A stretch of DNA of 64,000 nucleotides from Clostridia bacterium (GTDB taxonomy: Bacteria > Bacillota > Clostridia > Christensenellales > Borkfalkiaceae): NCBI GenBank assembly GCA_017621735.1, contig JAGASM010000043.1, forward strand, positions 34,495 to 98,494, written 5' to 3'. Position numbers and translations under genes: made by a program. The notes beneath the pieces were generated by a model. The model ran no database searches. It worked only from the letters and a program-made list of their open reading frames with translations, and was not told the DNA's origin. This document shows positions 1-9,354 of the stretch, piece after piece; position 1 is the stretch's first letter, and each line of letters opens with the position of its first letter.

Positions 1-200
1 ATCACCGTACGGGTATAATACTTGATCGTACCGCCCGTGTAGCCTGCGTCCGCCTCTTGAAGCGCTTCTACTTTCGCCCTAAATTCGGGCTTTGTAACCT
101 CCGTCCAACCTCCGTCCCCTTCGCCTTCTCCGCATGCTGCAACAGCAAACGTAAAGACCGCAACAAATGCCAAAACCAAACTCTTCCAAACTATTTTCAT
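1..200 (-). CDS. Lipoprotein, N-terminal part (runs off the left edge)
   Basis: Only the first 66 codons or so are inside the window. The ATG at 198-200 is preceded by GGAGAAAATT, a usable ribosome binding site. The product starts MKIVWKSLVLAFVAVF and has a hydrophobic stretch ending at AVAACGEG, a typical lipobox, so it should be lipid-anchored outside the membrane. The first residues after the Cys are Gly/Glu/Asp rich, a linker seen also in the two lipoproteins to its right. No functional domain lies within the visible part. Confidence 0.7.
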   Translation of the reverse strand, partial: MKIVWKSLVLAFVAVFTFAVAACGEGEGDGGWTEVTKPEFRAKVEALQEADAGYTGGTIKYYTRTV

Positions 201-260
201 AATTTTCTCCTCCGATTGTGATACCAATATGATGCCCCTTGAATTTGTCAAGTGCTTTAG

Positions 261-290
261 AAAAAAGCGGTAAAAAATTACCGCTTTTTC
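261..290 (-). terminator. Rho-independent terminator
   Basis: An AAAAGCGGTAA / TTACCGCTTTT stem with T-runs on both sides lies just after the stop of the 769-residue lipoprotein gene, which reads leftward. It should end that transcript. Confidence 0.75.
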
Positions 291-295
291 TTTTC

Positions 296-2605
296 TTATT
301 CGATGACTTCCACGTCGAGGTTAAAGTAGTATCCGCCCGCGTTTACGTCCTTAAACCCAAAGCAAAGATACAACGTTTCTCCCTCGTCAAGCGTAATTTG
401 GTAGGTGTAGAGATTTAATACGGGATCGATCGTTTGATACGTTTCCCCGTTTGCGCTTTGCGAAAGAAGCGCGTTTGCGTTATTTACGGTAACCGAGTAG
501 GTTGCAAACGCATCCGCTTGAATTTTAACGTAAACGGAAACCGTTCCGTCGATGACGTTATAATCAATGCGGTAATCGCCCGAAGTGCTTACGGTAAACG
601 GCGTTTCGGAAGTCCCGTCGCCGTCTGCGTATCCGGAAAGATCTTGCACGAGAAGTTTTGCCGCAACGCTGTTTAATTCGTTCGTCGTAACGGAGATCGT
701 AACGTCGCACGCAGTTTCCCCCGCGCTTATTTCAACGGGAGTTCCGCTCGTCAAAGCAACCGGAGCATCCCCCGTCTTTTGCGCGCTCACCGATACGCCG
801 CTCCCCGTATCCAACGTCAAAGTATACGTCGCGTTTGCGGGAATGGAAAGCGTATAATAGTTCACCGCCCCTACTTCGTCAATGTGTTGCAACAGTCCGC
901 CGCCAAGCGTCAATTCATAGGGATTACTGCGCGAACCCTTCACATATTCGGTAAGGATCAAGATATTTTTCGCACTTCCGTCCTCCGTTTTTACAGAGAA
1001 GACCGTGCCCGCGTCGAGATTTGCATTCACTTTCACGCCCGCTTGCGCCCCGTCCAAATACATTTTTGCCGCCTTGTCGTTAGAAAGGACGTTGACTTTG
1101 TCCGTTGCGTCTTGATTGATTTTGAAATATACGGTCGCATTCGTTTGAATTTGCACTTCGTACGCTTTGCCCGCGTCGACGATATACGGATCCGCTTGCG
1201 TACCCGCACCGCTTGTAAACGCATCGGTAGGAAGTCCTTCCGTATACGTATAACAAACGAACATCCATTGATTTTGTGCGGGAACTGCATGTTCTACCCC
1301 GTTGAGCGTACCATCCGTTCCCGTTCCGAACCAACCGGCGGAATGTTTTCCCGCAATCAGTTCAAGCGCCGTCTTCATTTCTTCGGTCAAACCGTATACG
1401 CCGTCGGAGTTTGCATAATCGCCGTAGTTGACGTTGGGTTCTTCCTCTTCGTCCATGACGTTTGCAAAGAACGAATGGTAGTTTACCCGCTCTTCCTCGT
1501 CGTTCATTACGATTGCAAAACTGCCGTCTAATACGACGATATCCGTCAATGCTCTATCAAGATATTCCCCGCTCTTTGTAATGCGAACGACGACAACGGG
1601 ACCGTCCGCCGCGCCGAGATGATAAAATCCGTCCGTACCAAGCACGACCGACGTATTTGCGTCATACCAATCGACGGGAACAAGTTCCGCCCCGTAAGGC
1701 GCTTCGGGATAATATTCCCCCGCCGCGATTTCTTCGGGAATGACAAATTCGGCAGGCGTAGAGATCGGCGTCGGATCGGCGTCCCCCGTACGGCTGACGT
1801 TCAAAATGACCGTGGCGGGATAAGAAGGCGCCCCTGCAATAGAGATAGCAAACAAGTAGACGTTGCCGACGTACTCGTTCTTTACTTCCATGTTGAGCAA
1901 GAAGTTTCTTTCGTCTTGCGCGCCGTTGTCGTCCGACTGAACGACTTCTAACCCCGCAACGCCTCCGTTGCTATATACGTAGCGCTCGATTTTCGCGTCG
2001 TAGCCTGCGGAAACGGACTCCAACTTATAAACGCCGGACGTTTGAGGTGTAAACGCAAAGTACACCTTTTTCGTTGCGCTGTTGACCTTTGCCTTATAGT
2101 TTCCTTCTCTCGTAATGTTGTAAGGATTTACTTCATGGCGTTCAATGCCGAGCGCGTCCGTAACAATACTGCCCGTTCCCTTTCCCGTTCTGGGTTCGAT
2201 GACGGAGATGAGTTTAATGGTACATTCCCGTTCCTCTTCGGAAACGAAATACGCACTCTCGTCATAGTAGTAGTTGTCGGGAAGAGATAAAAGGTGAACC
2301 GCCAAATCCGTCCCTTCGTCGAATTGAATTTCCGCTTCGCCGTTATCGTCGATAACAACGGGATCAAAACAGTTCAAAATTACCCCGTTTTCATCCACCG
2401 TGCACCATTGTACTTGGATATCGTCCGTCGCAGGCGCATTGTTGGGCATTAAGACGGTCGTCTTATACGTTACTTTCCCGTCGCCGTCGCTCGGTCCGGG
2501 CGTAGGCGCAGGATCCTCTCCGCACGCGGAAAGCGCCAAAGAGAAGGTCGCCAAACTGCATCCCGCAAGAAGCGTTGTCAATAAATATTGAAATTTCCTT
2601 TTCAT
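296..2605 (-). CDS. Large secreted lipoprotein (769 aa), function unknown
   Basis: The start ATG follows a good GGAGGTATTT site. Residues 1-28 form a signal peptide with lipobox LSAC, then a Pro/Gly/Asp linker. The N-terminal part (about 45-130) resembles a small beta-sandwich of the carboxypeptidase-regulatory type. Several later segments (about 155-270, 475-560 and 650-769) look like pre-peptidase C-terminal style beta domains, with aromatic and Asp-rich strands. No catalytic motif was recognised. It lies 57 bases downstream of the 888-residue lipoprotein gene on the same strand and shares its overall plan (lipobox, beta module, PPC-like modules), so the two are probably co-transcribed paralogues. 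A surface binding or scaffold role is inference. Confidence 0.75.
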   Translation of the reverse strand: MKRKFQYLLTTLLAGCSLATFSLALSACGEDPAPTPGPSDGDGKVTYKTTVLMPNNAPATDDIQVQWCTVDENGVILNCFDPVVIDDNGEAEIQFDEGTDLAVHLLSLPDNYYYDESAYFVSEEERECTIKLISVIEPRTGKGTGSIVTDALGIERHEVNPYNITREGNYKAKVNSATKKVYFAFTPQTSGVYKLESVSAGYDAKIERYVYSNGGVAGLEVVQSDDNGAQDERNFLLNMEVKNEYVGNVYLFAISIAGAPSYPATVILNVSRTGDADPTPISTPAEFVIPEEIAAGEYYPEAPYGAELVPVDWYDANTSVVLGTDGFYHLGAADGPVVVVRITKSGEYLDRALTDIVVLDGSFAIVMNDEEERVNYHSFFANVMDEEEEPNVNYGDYANSDGVYGLTEEMKTALELIAGKHSAGWFGTGTDGTLNGVEHAVPAQNQWMFVCYTYTEGLPTDAFTSGAGTQADPYIVDAGKAYEVQIQTNATVYFKINQDATDKVNVLSNDKAAKMYLDGAQAGVKVNANLDAGTVFSVKTEDGSAKNILILTEYVKGSRSNPYELTLGGGLLQHIDEVGAVNYYTLSIPANATYTLTLDTGSGVSVSAQKTGDAPVALTSGTPVEISAGETACDVTISVTTNELNSVAAKLLVQDLSGYADGDGTSETPFTVSTSGDYRIDYNVIDGTVSVYVKIQADAFATYSVTVNNANALLSQSANGETYQTIDPVLNLYTYQITLDEGETLYLCFGFKDVNAGGYYFNLDVEVIE

Positions 2606-2662
2606 AAATACCTCCGAATAAGCCGAAAGTTCCGATTAAATCGGAACAGTCGGTGTGTAAAA

Positions 2663-5329
2663 TTAAGATTGAGGACCGAGATAATCCTCGTAATACGCCA
2701 TGAGGAGCCAAGCGTTATTGACGCCCGCGATGCCGTAAACGTCCGTAAACCATTGCAACGTTTCAACGAGCATTCTATCCGCCTTGACAAACCCGCCGTT
2801 TTCCGCTTGTTTCGCTTCGGTAAGTTTCGTCTTCATATAGTTTTGACGGTCGGGACCGTACTCCTGCGTATCGTTTTGAACTTCGGTAAAGTCGAAGACG
2901 TAAATTCCGCTTTCTTCGCCGACGTTCAACATATTCTCAATCGAACGGTGGCTTTCAAACCACGTAGTACGGCAGAAGTCAACGTAGATATACGAATCGC
3001 TATCGCTTGCAGTCGCCGCCGTTCCCTTGCGGTAATACCCTTCGGAATCCATGTAGACTTCGATGACGCTATCCACCGTCAATTCGCCCGTTTCTTCAAT
3101 ATACGTGTACAACCCAGACGTACTGCAATCGCGGAGAACTGTCTTCGCGTCCGTAACGTATTCGATGGTAAATTCAAACGTACCGAGATCGGTAGGATAC
3201 CAGAAGGTACATTGTACGTAGTACGCAACCCCTTCCTCCATATACCATTCAAAGCAGAAATTTCCGTTGGAATTCCCCCACTTATCCCCTTCGTCGTGCC
3301 ACAACCATTCTTCGTTGGGACCGCGAAGCCAAGCGGTGGTGTAATTGTTCGACGCGTGCGATTGAATGAGGTAAACGCCGTCGCGTTCGGGAACAAACTT
3401 ATAATAGAACCCGCGGGGAATGACCATGCGGTCGACGTTGACGACGTTCGTCGCGTCGGGATCCGCCTCCGTCGTTTCCACCGCCGTATATGCGGACGTA
3501 AACGAAAGCCCCTTGATGGGATCGGCAAACTGTTCGTTCGTGCCGTGCGCCTCAAAATAAATGCAGAACTCAAGCCATTCGTTTGCATTTCCTTGACCGA
3601 ATTCTTCCGTCATCATCTTCAAGAGCGCTCTTACGTCGTTGGTAACGGGGTGATATCCGTATTCTACGGCATTGCCCGCTACTTGACAAATTGCAAGCAC
3701 TTCTTCGCTGTAATCGGTGCCGTCAAAAACGCAAAGCCCTTCCGAATAATATTCGTATACGCTCATCGAAGAGAAATGACTTACCGTCAAAAGGTTTGCA
3801 AGGAGCAAAGGTCCTTCCGCACTTCCGACGTGCCAATATTTGTCCGTAGAATTGTATACGGGAGAAACGTAATGCTCGTACCGCTGTTCTTCTTCGTTGA
3901 AAACGCTTGCAGCATGGTGGGAGAAATAGGTAGGCTCTTGAATGAGGGATGCGTCTTCAAGGCGCATGTTTTTCATAAATACGGTATCGTCCTCTTCTCC
4001 GCTGTCGTAATCCTTTTGATAGACGAATCCGACTTCGTGCGTTCCGTCGCGTACGGGGACGTACGCATAGCACGTTTGCCATTCTTCCGATACGCCGGAA
4101 ATTTCCGCCATAATCAACCCGTCGACGACAACGTAGAACACGTCGTAATCCTCTTCGGTGCTCGTAAGGTAATCAAACGTAAGAACCTGATCTTTCGTCG
4201 CCGTAAAGGTCAAGTACATAATGGAATAGGAACTGTCGATCGTTTGGTTGGAAGGATGAACGGACTGTCCGTCTTCGCTTAAAATAAACGGCCAGCTGTA
4301 TTCCGCGTCGGCGCCCGTTTCGGGAGCGTACGTACCGTTAAACCCGTCCGCATTCAACACCTCTTCGATGACGGTGGAATCGGGCATCGTATAAGTCGGT
4401 TTAATGATAACCGGTGCCTCTTCTTCCCCGTCCCCCGTAGAAGGACGTACCGTTTGCACGTAGTCGTCGCTCGTATATTTGTCAAACAAACTTCTAAATT
4501 TATTCGCGTCGGGAATGGAACCGACTTCGATTTCGCAAATGACGCCGTAACGGTCGATGATAACGGAAGTGGGGAATCCCGTAACGCCGTAATGTCCGTA
4601 GTAGGTGGAATCGGTTGCCATCAAGAAGGAAAGACCGTTGTCTTGACGGAACATTGCCGTTGTTTCAGGAGAGTCGTTATGCGTAATCGCAAGAATTGCA
4701 ATGCGGTCGTCGTAATCTTGATAAGCCTCTTCCATAAACGGGAATTCCGCGCGGCAAGGAGGGCAATCGGTATAGAAGAAGTTGATCATGACCGCCTTAT
4801 ACTCTTGCATCAAGCCGGAAATGGACACGTCTTCTTCCACAAGCAAATCATTTTCGTCAAGGGAGTACGCCTTCGTCGCATAGTCGTAAACGATATCCCC
4901 CTTTTTGTAGAGCGTCCCCGCGGGAATCGGACTTTCGATAATGCTCGATTCCAAATAAATGGTTACCTCGCCCCCGTTTTCGGGAAGAGCGTGCGTCTGC
5001 GTATCCGTTGCATATCCGACGGGATAATCGATCACGCGCACCTCGTATTCGGCGGGTTTTGCACGGAAAAAGCCCATTCCGTCCTCGTCCGTCGTAATAG
5101 TATCCTTGCGAAGATCCCCTTCGTAAAGACCGACAACGACGTCCGCAAGCGGCATACCGCCCACCGATTTCACGTAAACGGTGTAAGACACCGTACCGTT
5201 TTCAATCGGTTGATCTCCGCCGTCCGGATTAACAGGTTCATCGTCGCACGCCGCAAGCGTGAACGGAACTGCCAAAACGAACAACGAAAGAAGAAACAGT
5301 ACGGATAATCTTTTGAATATTTTCTTCAT
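2663..5329 (-). CDS. Lipoprotein with embedded thioredoxin-like (TlpA/ResA type) domain
   Basis: 888 residues; AGGAGG lies upstream of the ATG. A signal peptide ends in the lipobox TLAAC at about residue 27. A Cna-B/carboxypeptidase-regulatory-like beta module (about 45-130) is followed by a thioredoxin fold (about 150-295). That domain shows the strand and active site INFFYTDCPPCRAEF (CxxC = CPPC) and the cis-Pro motif GFPTSVI. The rest is long beta-rich sequence, including a PPC-like module near 650-740. TlpA/ResA proteins reduce or exchange disulfides on exported proteins. Here the domain is built into a very long surface lipoprotein, which is unusual. An extracytoplasmic thiol-disulfide role is inferred from the intact CPPC motif; the substrate is unknown. 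Confidence 0.8.
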   Translation of the reverse strand: MKKIFKRLSVLFLLSLFVLAVPFTLAACDDEPVNPDGGDQPIENGTVSYTVYVKSVGGMPLADVVVGLYEGDLRKDTITTDEDGMGFFRAKPAEYEVRVIDYPVGYATDTQTHALPENGGEVTIYLESSIIESPIPAGTLYKKGDIVYDYATKAYSLDENDLLVEEDVSISGLMQEYKAVMINFFYTDCPPCRAEFPFMEEAYQDYDDRIAILAITHNDSPETTAMFRQDNGLSFLMATDSTYYGHYGVTGFPTSVIIDRYGVICEIEVGSIPDANKFRSLFDKYTSDDYVQTVRPSTGDGEEEAPVIIKPTYTMPDSTVIEEVLNADGFNGTYAPETGADAEYSWPFILSEDGQSVHPSNQTIDSSYSIMYLTFTATKDQVLTFDYLTSTEEDYDVFYVVVDGLIMAEISGVSEEWQTCYAYVPVRDGTHEVGFVYQKDYDSGEEDDTVFMKNMRLEDASLIQEPTYFSHHAASVFNEEEQRYEHYVSPVYNSTDKYWHVGSAEGPLLLANLLTVSHFSSMSVYEYYSEGLCVFDGTDYSEEVLAICQVAGNAVEYGYHPVTNDVRALLKMMTEEFGQGNANEWLEFCIYFEAHGTNEQFADPIKGLSFTSAYTAVETTEADPDATNVVNVDRMVIPRGFYYKFVPERDGVYLIQSHASNNYTTAWLRGPNEEWLWHDEGDKWGNSNGNFCFEWYMEEGVAYYVQCTFWYPTDLGTFEFTIEYVTDAKTVLRDCSTSGLYTYIEETGELTVDSVIEVYMDSEGYYRKGTAATASDSDSYIYVDFCRTTWFESHRSIENMLNVGEESGIYVFDFTEVQNDTQEYGPDRQNYMKTKLTEAKQAENGGFVKADRMLVETLQWFTDVYGIAGVNNAWLLMAYYEDYLGPQS

Positions 5330-5560
5330 TCCTACCTCCTAATCTCAAACGCAACCCGAGAAAAAATAAATTCGTCGTAAAATGTAATTTTGTATCAATT
5401 ATTTTACCATATTTTCAGCAAAACGACAAGCAAATTGAGGAACTTTCTCCGCGAAAATTATTCCTTATTATATATTTATAAATAGAATTTGCATCTTTCA
5501 TGTATATATGCGCAAATGATAGGAAAAGTAAAAAAGATAAAATTAATTTCTTTCCAGCGG

Positions 5561-5589
5561 TTTACTTTTTCCCGCGGATTTGTTATAAT
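5561..5589 (+). promoter_or_regulatory. Sigma-A-type promoter for the DUF1846 gene
   Basis: TTTACT and TATAAT are separated by 17 bases, 27 bases before the ATG at 5617. The ATG has GGAGG upstream. Confidence 0.6.
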
Positions 5590-5616
5590 AATAGACGGTA
5601 TTTTATGGAGGCACTT

Positions 5617-7101
5617 ATGAAAAAGACGAGTTTCGACAACCTCGCTTACGTTGAAAAGCAAACGGAAAAAATCTTACAGCGCATCAACAATTTCAACGAC
5701 AAACTTTACCTTGAATTCGGCGGTAAAATGTTCGACGATATGCATGCTGCGCGCGTCCTCCCCGGATATGATCCGAACAATAAAATTAAAATTTTACAAA
5801 AGCTCAAAGACATTTCTGAAATTATCGTCTGCGTCAACGCGGGCGATATCACGCGCAATAAAATGCGTGCCGACCATGGCATTACTTACGCTTCGGAAAC
5901 GCTAAGTCTTATCGACCAACTCCGCGCGGCGGGGTTAACCGTTTCGGGAATCGTCATCACGTTATACGAAAAACAGCCCGCGGCGGACGGTTTCCGCAAA
6001 AAACTCACCCGTCGGGGCGAAAAGGTTTACCTTCACTACCGCACGGAAGGATATCCCGTCGACGTCGATACCATCGTTTCGGAAAAGGGCTACGGAAAGA
6101 ATGAATTCGTCCCCACCGAGCGTTCACTCGTCATTGTAACGGCACCTGGCCCGGGGAGCGGAAAACTCGCCACCTGTCTTTCGCAAATGTACCACGAATA
6201 CAAGCGCGGAAAAACGGCGGGTTACGCCAAGTTCGAAACGTTCCCCGTTTGGAATCTTCCTTTGAAACATCCGATCAACATCGCATACGAAGCGGCGACC
6301 GCCGACCTTCTCGACGTGAACATGATCGACCACTTCCACCTTGCAGCCTACGGCGAGATGGCGGTAAACTACAACCGCGACTTGGAAACGTTCCCCGTCG
6401 TCAACAATATTTTGAACCGAATTTTGGGCAAGGAGTTGTATCGCTCCCCCACCGACATGGGCGTCAACATGATCGCATCGGGCATCGCGGACGACGAAGG
6501 CTGTTCGGAAGCGGCGAAACAGGAAGTCATTCGCCGTTACTATAAAACGCAAGTCGACTACAAAAGAGGAACGGCAACGCAAGAGGCAATCGACCAAATT
6601 CAACTCTTGATGAATCAACTCGGCGTCAATAAAATGATGCGCAAATGCGTACCCGTCGCACTTGAATACGCGGCAAAAAAGGGTTGCCCGAGTTTTAGCA
6701 TCGAACTGCCCGACGGCGAAATTGTCAGCGGAAAGCAAGCGACGCTTATGACTGCGGAAAGTTCTTGCATTCTCAACGCCGTCAAGCATCTTGCCGGCAT
6801 TGACGAAACGGTTAAATTGCTCCCTCCCCAAGTCATCGAGCCAATCCTCTATTTTAACGAAAATATTTGCCAACACAGCAGCGCGATGATGACGCTCGAC
6901 CAAACGCTTGTCGCACTCACCGTTTCTACTGCATACAGCGAAATCTCCAAACGCGCTTGGGAAATGCTCCCTCTTTTGAAAAATTGCAAAGCGCACGCCT
7001 CTTATATTGTACAACCGCAAAACGAAGCATCCCTTCGCAAACTCGGAATCGACTATACGTCCGAACCCGTTTTTATTACGGATAAACTGTTCAATGTATA
7101 A
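5617..7101 (+). CDS. DUF1846 family protein
   Basis: 494 residues from the ATG preceded by TATGGAGGCACTT. An in-frame upstream extension has no ribosome binding site, so this start is preferred. The protein matches the DUF1846 family by overall sequence, including the N-terminal segment beginning FDNLAYVEKQ and the central glycine-rich stretch TAPGPGSGKLATCLSQMYHE. Length is typical. The family is cytoplasmic, widespread in Clostridia and streptococci, and of unproven function; the nucleotide-loop-like GPGSGK suggests phosphate or nucleotide binding. It is a single-gene unit with its own promoter and is followed by a stem-loop at 7242. Confidence 0.85.
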   Translation: MKKTSFDNLAYVEKQTEKILQRINNFNDKLYLEFGGKMFDDMHAARVLPGYDPNNKIKILQKLKDISEIIVCVNAGDITRNKMRADHGITYASETLSLIDQLRAAGLTVSGIVITLYEKQPAADGFRKKLTRRGEKVYLHYRTEGYPVDVDTIVSEKGYGKNEFVPTERSLVIVTAPGPGSGKLATCLSQMYHEYKRGKTAGYAKFETFPVWNLPLKHPINIAYEAATADLLDVNMIDHFHLAAYGEMAVNYNRDLETFPVVNNILNRILGKELYRSPTDMGVNMIASGIADDEGCSEAAKQEVIRRYYKTQVDYKRGTATQEAIDQIQLLMNQLGVNKMMRKCVPVALEYAAKKGCPSFSIELPDGEIVSGKQATLMTAESSCILNAVKHLAGIDETVKLLPPQVIEPILYFNENICQHSSAMMTLDQTLVALTVSTAYSEISKRAWEMLPLLKNCKAHASYIVQPQNEASLRKLGIDYTSEPVFITDKLFNV

Positions 7102-7143
7102 AAAAACATAATACGTATCCGTTTCATTTTACATAATAAAAAA

Positions 7144-7164
7144 ACCGCCAGTTGAACTGGTGGT
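7144..7164. repeat. Imperfect hairpin, possible IS200/IS605-like end
   Basis: On the minus strand this reads ACCACCAGTTCAACTGGCGGT followed by a T-run. A similar hairpin lies at 8881-8899, and the Rhs debris sits between the two. Subterminal hairpins are a hallmark of IS200/IS605 elements, but no transposase is present, so this is tentative. Confidence 0.3.
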
Positions 7165-7241
7165 ATGCACTGGCACTCAAGGGCATAATACTGGCTGAGC
7201 CTTAAGGCTCATTGAAAGGTTTACCAACCGCAAACTGTCTC

Positions 7242-7269
7242 AGGCAGCCGCTTAAGCGGCTGCCTTTTT
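7242..7269 (+). terminator. Strong terminator
   Basis: A ten-base perfect stem AGGCAGCCGC / GCGGCTGCCT is followed by TTTTT on the plus strand. It is placed to end any plus-strand transcript coming from the DUF1846 gene. Confidence 0.65.
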
Positions 7270-7723
7270 ATGCCTTATTATCTTCCCTTGTCAGACGGTT
7301 GATGCCGTCGTATGCGTACCGTACGGCGAGGGCGCCGTTCTCAAAAATTTTGCAGATATTTCCGCTTGCATCGTATTCGTACTTCACATTATCGCGGATG
7401 ACATACTTTCCGTTCTGCACTCCGCCGAAATACACCGCGGAAGGCATGTTCGTGGCATGGTCCCCCACTTTGCGATAGTACAGATATTCGCCTGCAATCT
7501 TGCCGTCCGCTCCGGAAATCTCCTTGCCCTTATTCCTGTCCAGCACATCCGTTTCCGGCGTGATTGTGATCCCTTCCACTGTGATATGGTCCAGATCGCG
7601 CGCAGCGTTATTTTTATAAGCATACGAATACGTGCGCGCGCCCTGTACAAAGGTTGCGAGCTTTCCGTCATAGGCATATCGCACAACGTTATTCCCGCTC
7701 ACCAGTTCCGTCACTTCATCCAT
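7268..7723 (-). pseudogene. Rhs/YD-repeat protein fragment (internal repeats)
   Basis: About 150 residues with several YD repeats, for example VRYAYDGKLATF, VKYEYDASGNICKIF and VRYAYDGINRLTRED. Full Rhs proteins run to over 1000 residues, and this piece lacks both a secretion end and the conserved core end. It has no convincing ribosome binding site. It lies downstream of another Rhs fragment (8176-8835) in the same orientation. The order (tip, small membrane protein, then internal repeats) is typical of displaced or recombining Rhs cassettes. Confidence 0.7.
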
Positions 7724-7821
7724 TCAATACTGTTTTACTTAAAAAGAGTACAGCCAACTATGGCTGTACTCTTTTATTCATGGACTAGGATTCAGTTTAC
7801 AATTAGATTGTTTTATAAAAA

Positions 7822-8172
7822 TCATGAGATAAACATTGATAACACTAAAAGTAATAATGCAATAACTAATATACATAACGTAGTTTTTCTTAATGTTTTA
7901 TAAGCTTTTTGAGACGATACAACTCTTGCTTGCACCCATTCTTCTGCTTTTTCGGCCAATGGATATAACATTGAATAAATCTTATGAAACACTTTTTTAA
8001 TCATACATATCATACATAAAATGCCTATTAAGATAAATGCGATTGCCATCCCAAAGAGTGGATTTAAATTTTTTTGTTGTATAGCGTTAATCATGTTCAA
8101 GCATATCAATGCAAAAGAAGATATCCATAAAATGCAAATACTAAACCAAAACCAAACATTTTTTTTACGCAT
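7822..8172 (-). CDS. Small membrane protein, candidate Rhs immunity protein
   Basis: 116 residues with three strongly hydrophobic segments (about 7-27, 38-60 and 96-115) and a charged loop between them. The ATG is 3 bases after the stop of the Rhs C-terminal tip. A small gene immediately behind a polymorphic-toxin tip is usually its immunity gene, and a membrane immunity protein would fit the membrane-active tip. This is inferred from position and hydrophobicity only. Confidence 0.5.
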   Translation of the reverse strand: MRKKNVWFWFSICILWISSFALICLNMINAIQQKNLNPLFGMAIAFILIGILCMICMIKKVFHKIYSMLYPLAEKAEEWVQARVVSSQKAYKTLRKTTLCILVIALLLLVLSMFIS

Positions 8173-8175
8173 TTT

Positions 8176-8835
8176 TCAAACCTCTCGTTCCCAACCAATT
8201 AAAAAAGTAAAGCCGCCTACGAAAATCCCACAAAACAGCAAAACGCAACATAAAAATAAAATTCCCTGAGCAATTCCATTCTCCAAAAAATTAGTGACCG
8301 CCATCAACACCTCAATAAGAAACCCTAAAAAGGCAGAAATTGTCCCTATATATAATAAAACAAGTATTCCTTTTGAAAAAATCCTACCATGCTCTAATGT
8401 TGCACTAACTTTTGAAATTTCCATAATTATAATTTGCCCCGCTACACCATTCCAAAAGTCAGTCCACCAATTCGTTCCTTGTGAATCTGTTCTCATCACA
8501 GGATTGTTCCCGCAATAGGCGTAGAGGTTTAAGCCGTTGATGGTCTTGGGATCAAGGTATTCTATGCCGTCAATGGTGATAAAACGACCGATTTCAGGAT
8601 CGTAGTAGCGAGATTTCAGATAGTACAGCCCTGTTTCTACGTCGTAGAAATACCCGCGGTAACGGAACGGATTGAGAACGCCGATATGATTGACGTCGGT
8701 AATGTCTGCACCATTCGCATCCAGCACTGCATGGTTCCCCCACGCATCGTACTTATATTCTACCACAACGCTCCCACTGCTGTCAATAAGGGCTATGATA
8801 TTTCCCTGTTCGACACCAGTGGTCGGCAAACCTAC
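8176..8835 (-). pseudogene. Rhs C-terminal core and hydrophobic toxin tip, truncated at its 5' end
   Basis: The frame shows the conserved Rhs core end: VVEYKYDAWGN, FRYRGYFYDVETGLYYLKSR, YYDPEIGRFITIDG and LNLYAYCGNNPVM. After this core the last 100 residues are variable and rich in membrane segments, as expected for a polymorphic toxin tip with pore-like character. The Rhs-like part starts abruptly near 8835; upstream in-frame codons are unrelated sequence next to a hairpin. With no signal or repeat region it is a displaced cassette rather than an intact toxin. Confidence 0.7.
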
Positions 8836-8880
8836 TTTATTATAACATAGGAGGATTCCTTTTGCTAAAGCTTTTTTATG

Positions 8881-8899
8881 CCACCACTTCAAGTGGTGG
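8881..8899. repeat. Hairpin bracketing the Rhs fragments
   Basis: CCACCACTTCAAGTGGTGG is a perfect 19-base palindrome on the far side of the Rhs debris from the hairpin at 7144-7164. It may be the second end of a decayed IS200/IS605-like insertion. Confidence 0.35.
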
Positions 8900-8920
8900 T
8901 TCGCTAAAGGCTACAAAAAA

Positions 8921-8945
8921 AACCGCCGTTCGACGGCGGTTTTTA
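8921..8945 (-). terminator. Terminator of the 100-aa membrane protein gene
   Basis: AACCGCCG / CGGCGGTT stem with T-runs on both sides, 8 bases after the stop at 8953. Confidence 0.75.
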
Positions 8946-8952
8946 AATTTTC

Positions 8953-9255
8953 TTACTTGTTGATCATTCCTTGCAAAGAAGCGTACGTATCGGGGAAGAA
9001 CAAGAACACCACGATCAGCGCAATCATCAAATAGAAAATGATACGGAAAATAAGATTGCGTTTGGACATTGCTTCCAGCCCTACGACAACGACAAGCAAC
9101 AGCAATCCGTATTCTTTGATGAGTGAAACGGCAAATACTACGCCGTTTGGAAGGAAATTGAAATTCAAATTCAAAATCCAAAGCGCATAGACGATGACAA
9201 GCAATACCGCAAGAATTTCGCCGAGAATATCAAATACTTTTTCTAATTTTTTCAT
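8953..9255 (-). CDS. Small integral membrane protein, unknown
   Basis: 100 residues with three or four hydrophobic helices (about 10-30, 38-62 and 68-90) and few conserved polar residues. AGGAGG lies 8 bases before the ATG, and a consensus promoter sits at 9281-9309, so it is a real single-gene unit with its own terminator. Family not recognised. Confidence 0.7.
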   Translation of the reverse strand: MKKLEKVFDILGEILAVLLVIVYALWILNLNFNFLPNGVVFAVSLIKEYGLLLLVVVVGLEAMSKRNLIFRIIFYLMIALIVVFLFFPDTYASLQGMINK

Positions 9256-9280
9256 GAGAAAAACCTCCTATATTTCTTAC

Positions 9281-9309
9281 ATTATACAAAATCTTCCAAA
9301 GGTTGTCAA
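9281..9309 (-). promoter_or_regulatory. Consensus sigma-A promoter
   Basis: TTGACA and TATAAT on the minus strand separated by 17 bases, about 25 bases before the start of the 100-aa membrane protein gene. Confidence 0.8.
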
Positions 9310-9320
9310 TACTTCAAAGA

Positions 9321-9354
9321 AAAAAATGCGGAACCAAGCGGTTCCGCATTTTTT
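9321..9354 (-). terminator. Terminator of the HMGL-like gene
   Basis: AAAATGCGGAACC / GGTTCCGCATTTTTT inverted repeat directly after the stop codon at 9354. Confidence 0.8.

Noticed and set aside
2588..4282. Long plus-strand open frame (564 codons) opposite the thioredoxin lipoprotein gene
   Set aside because: It is the antisense shadow of a well-supported lipoprotein gene, rich in Arg/His/Phe, without a ribosome site or recognisable domain.
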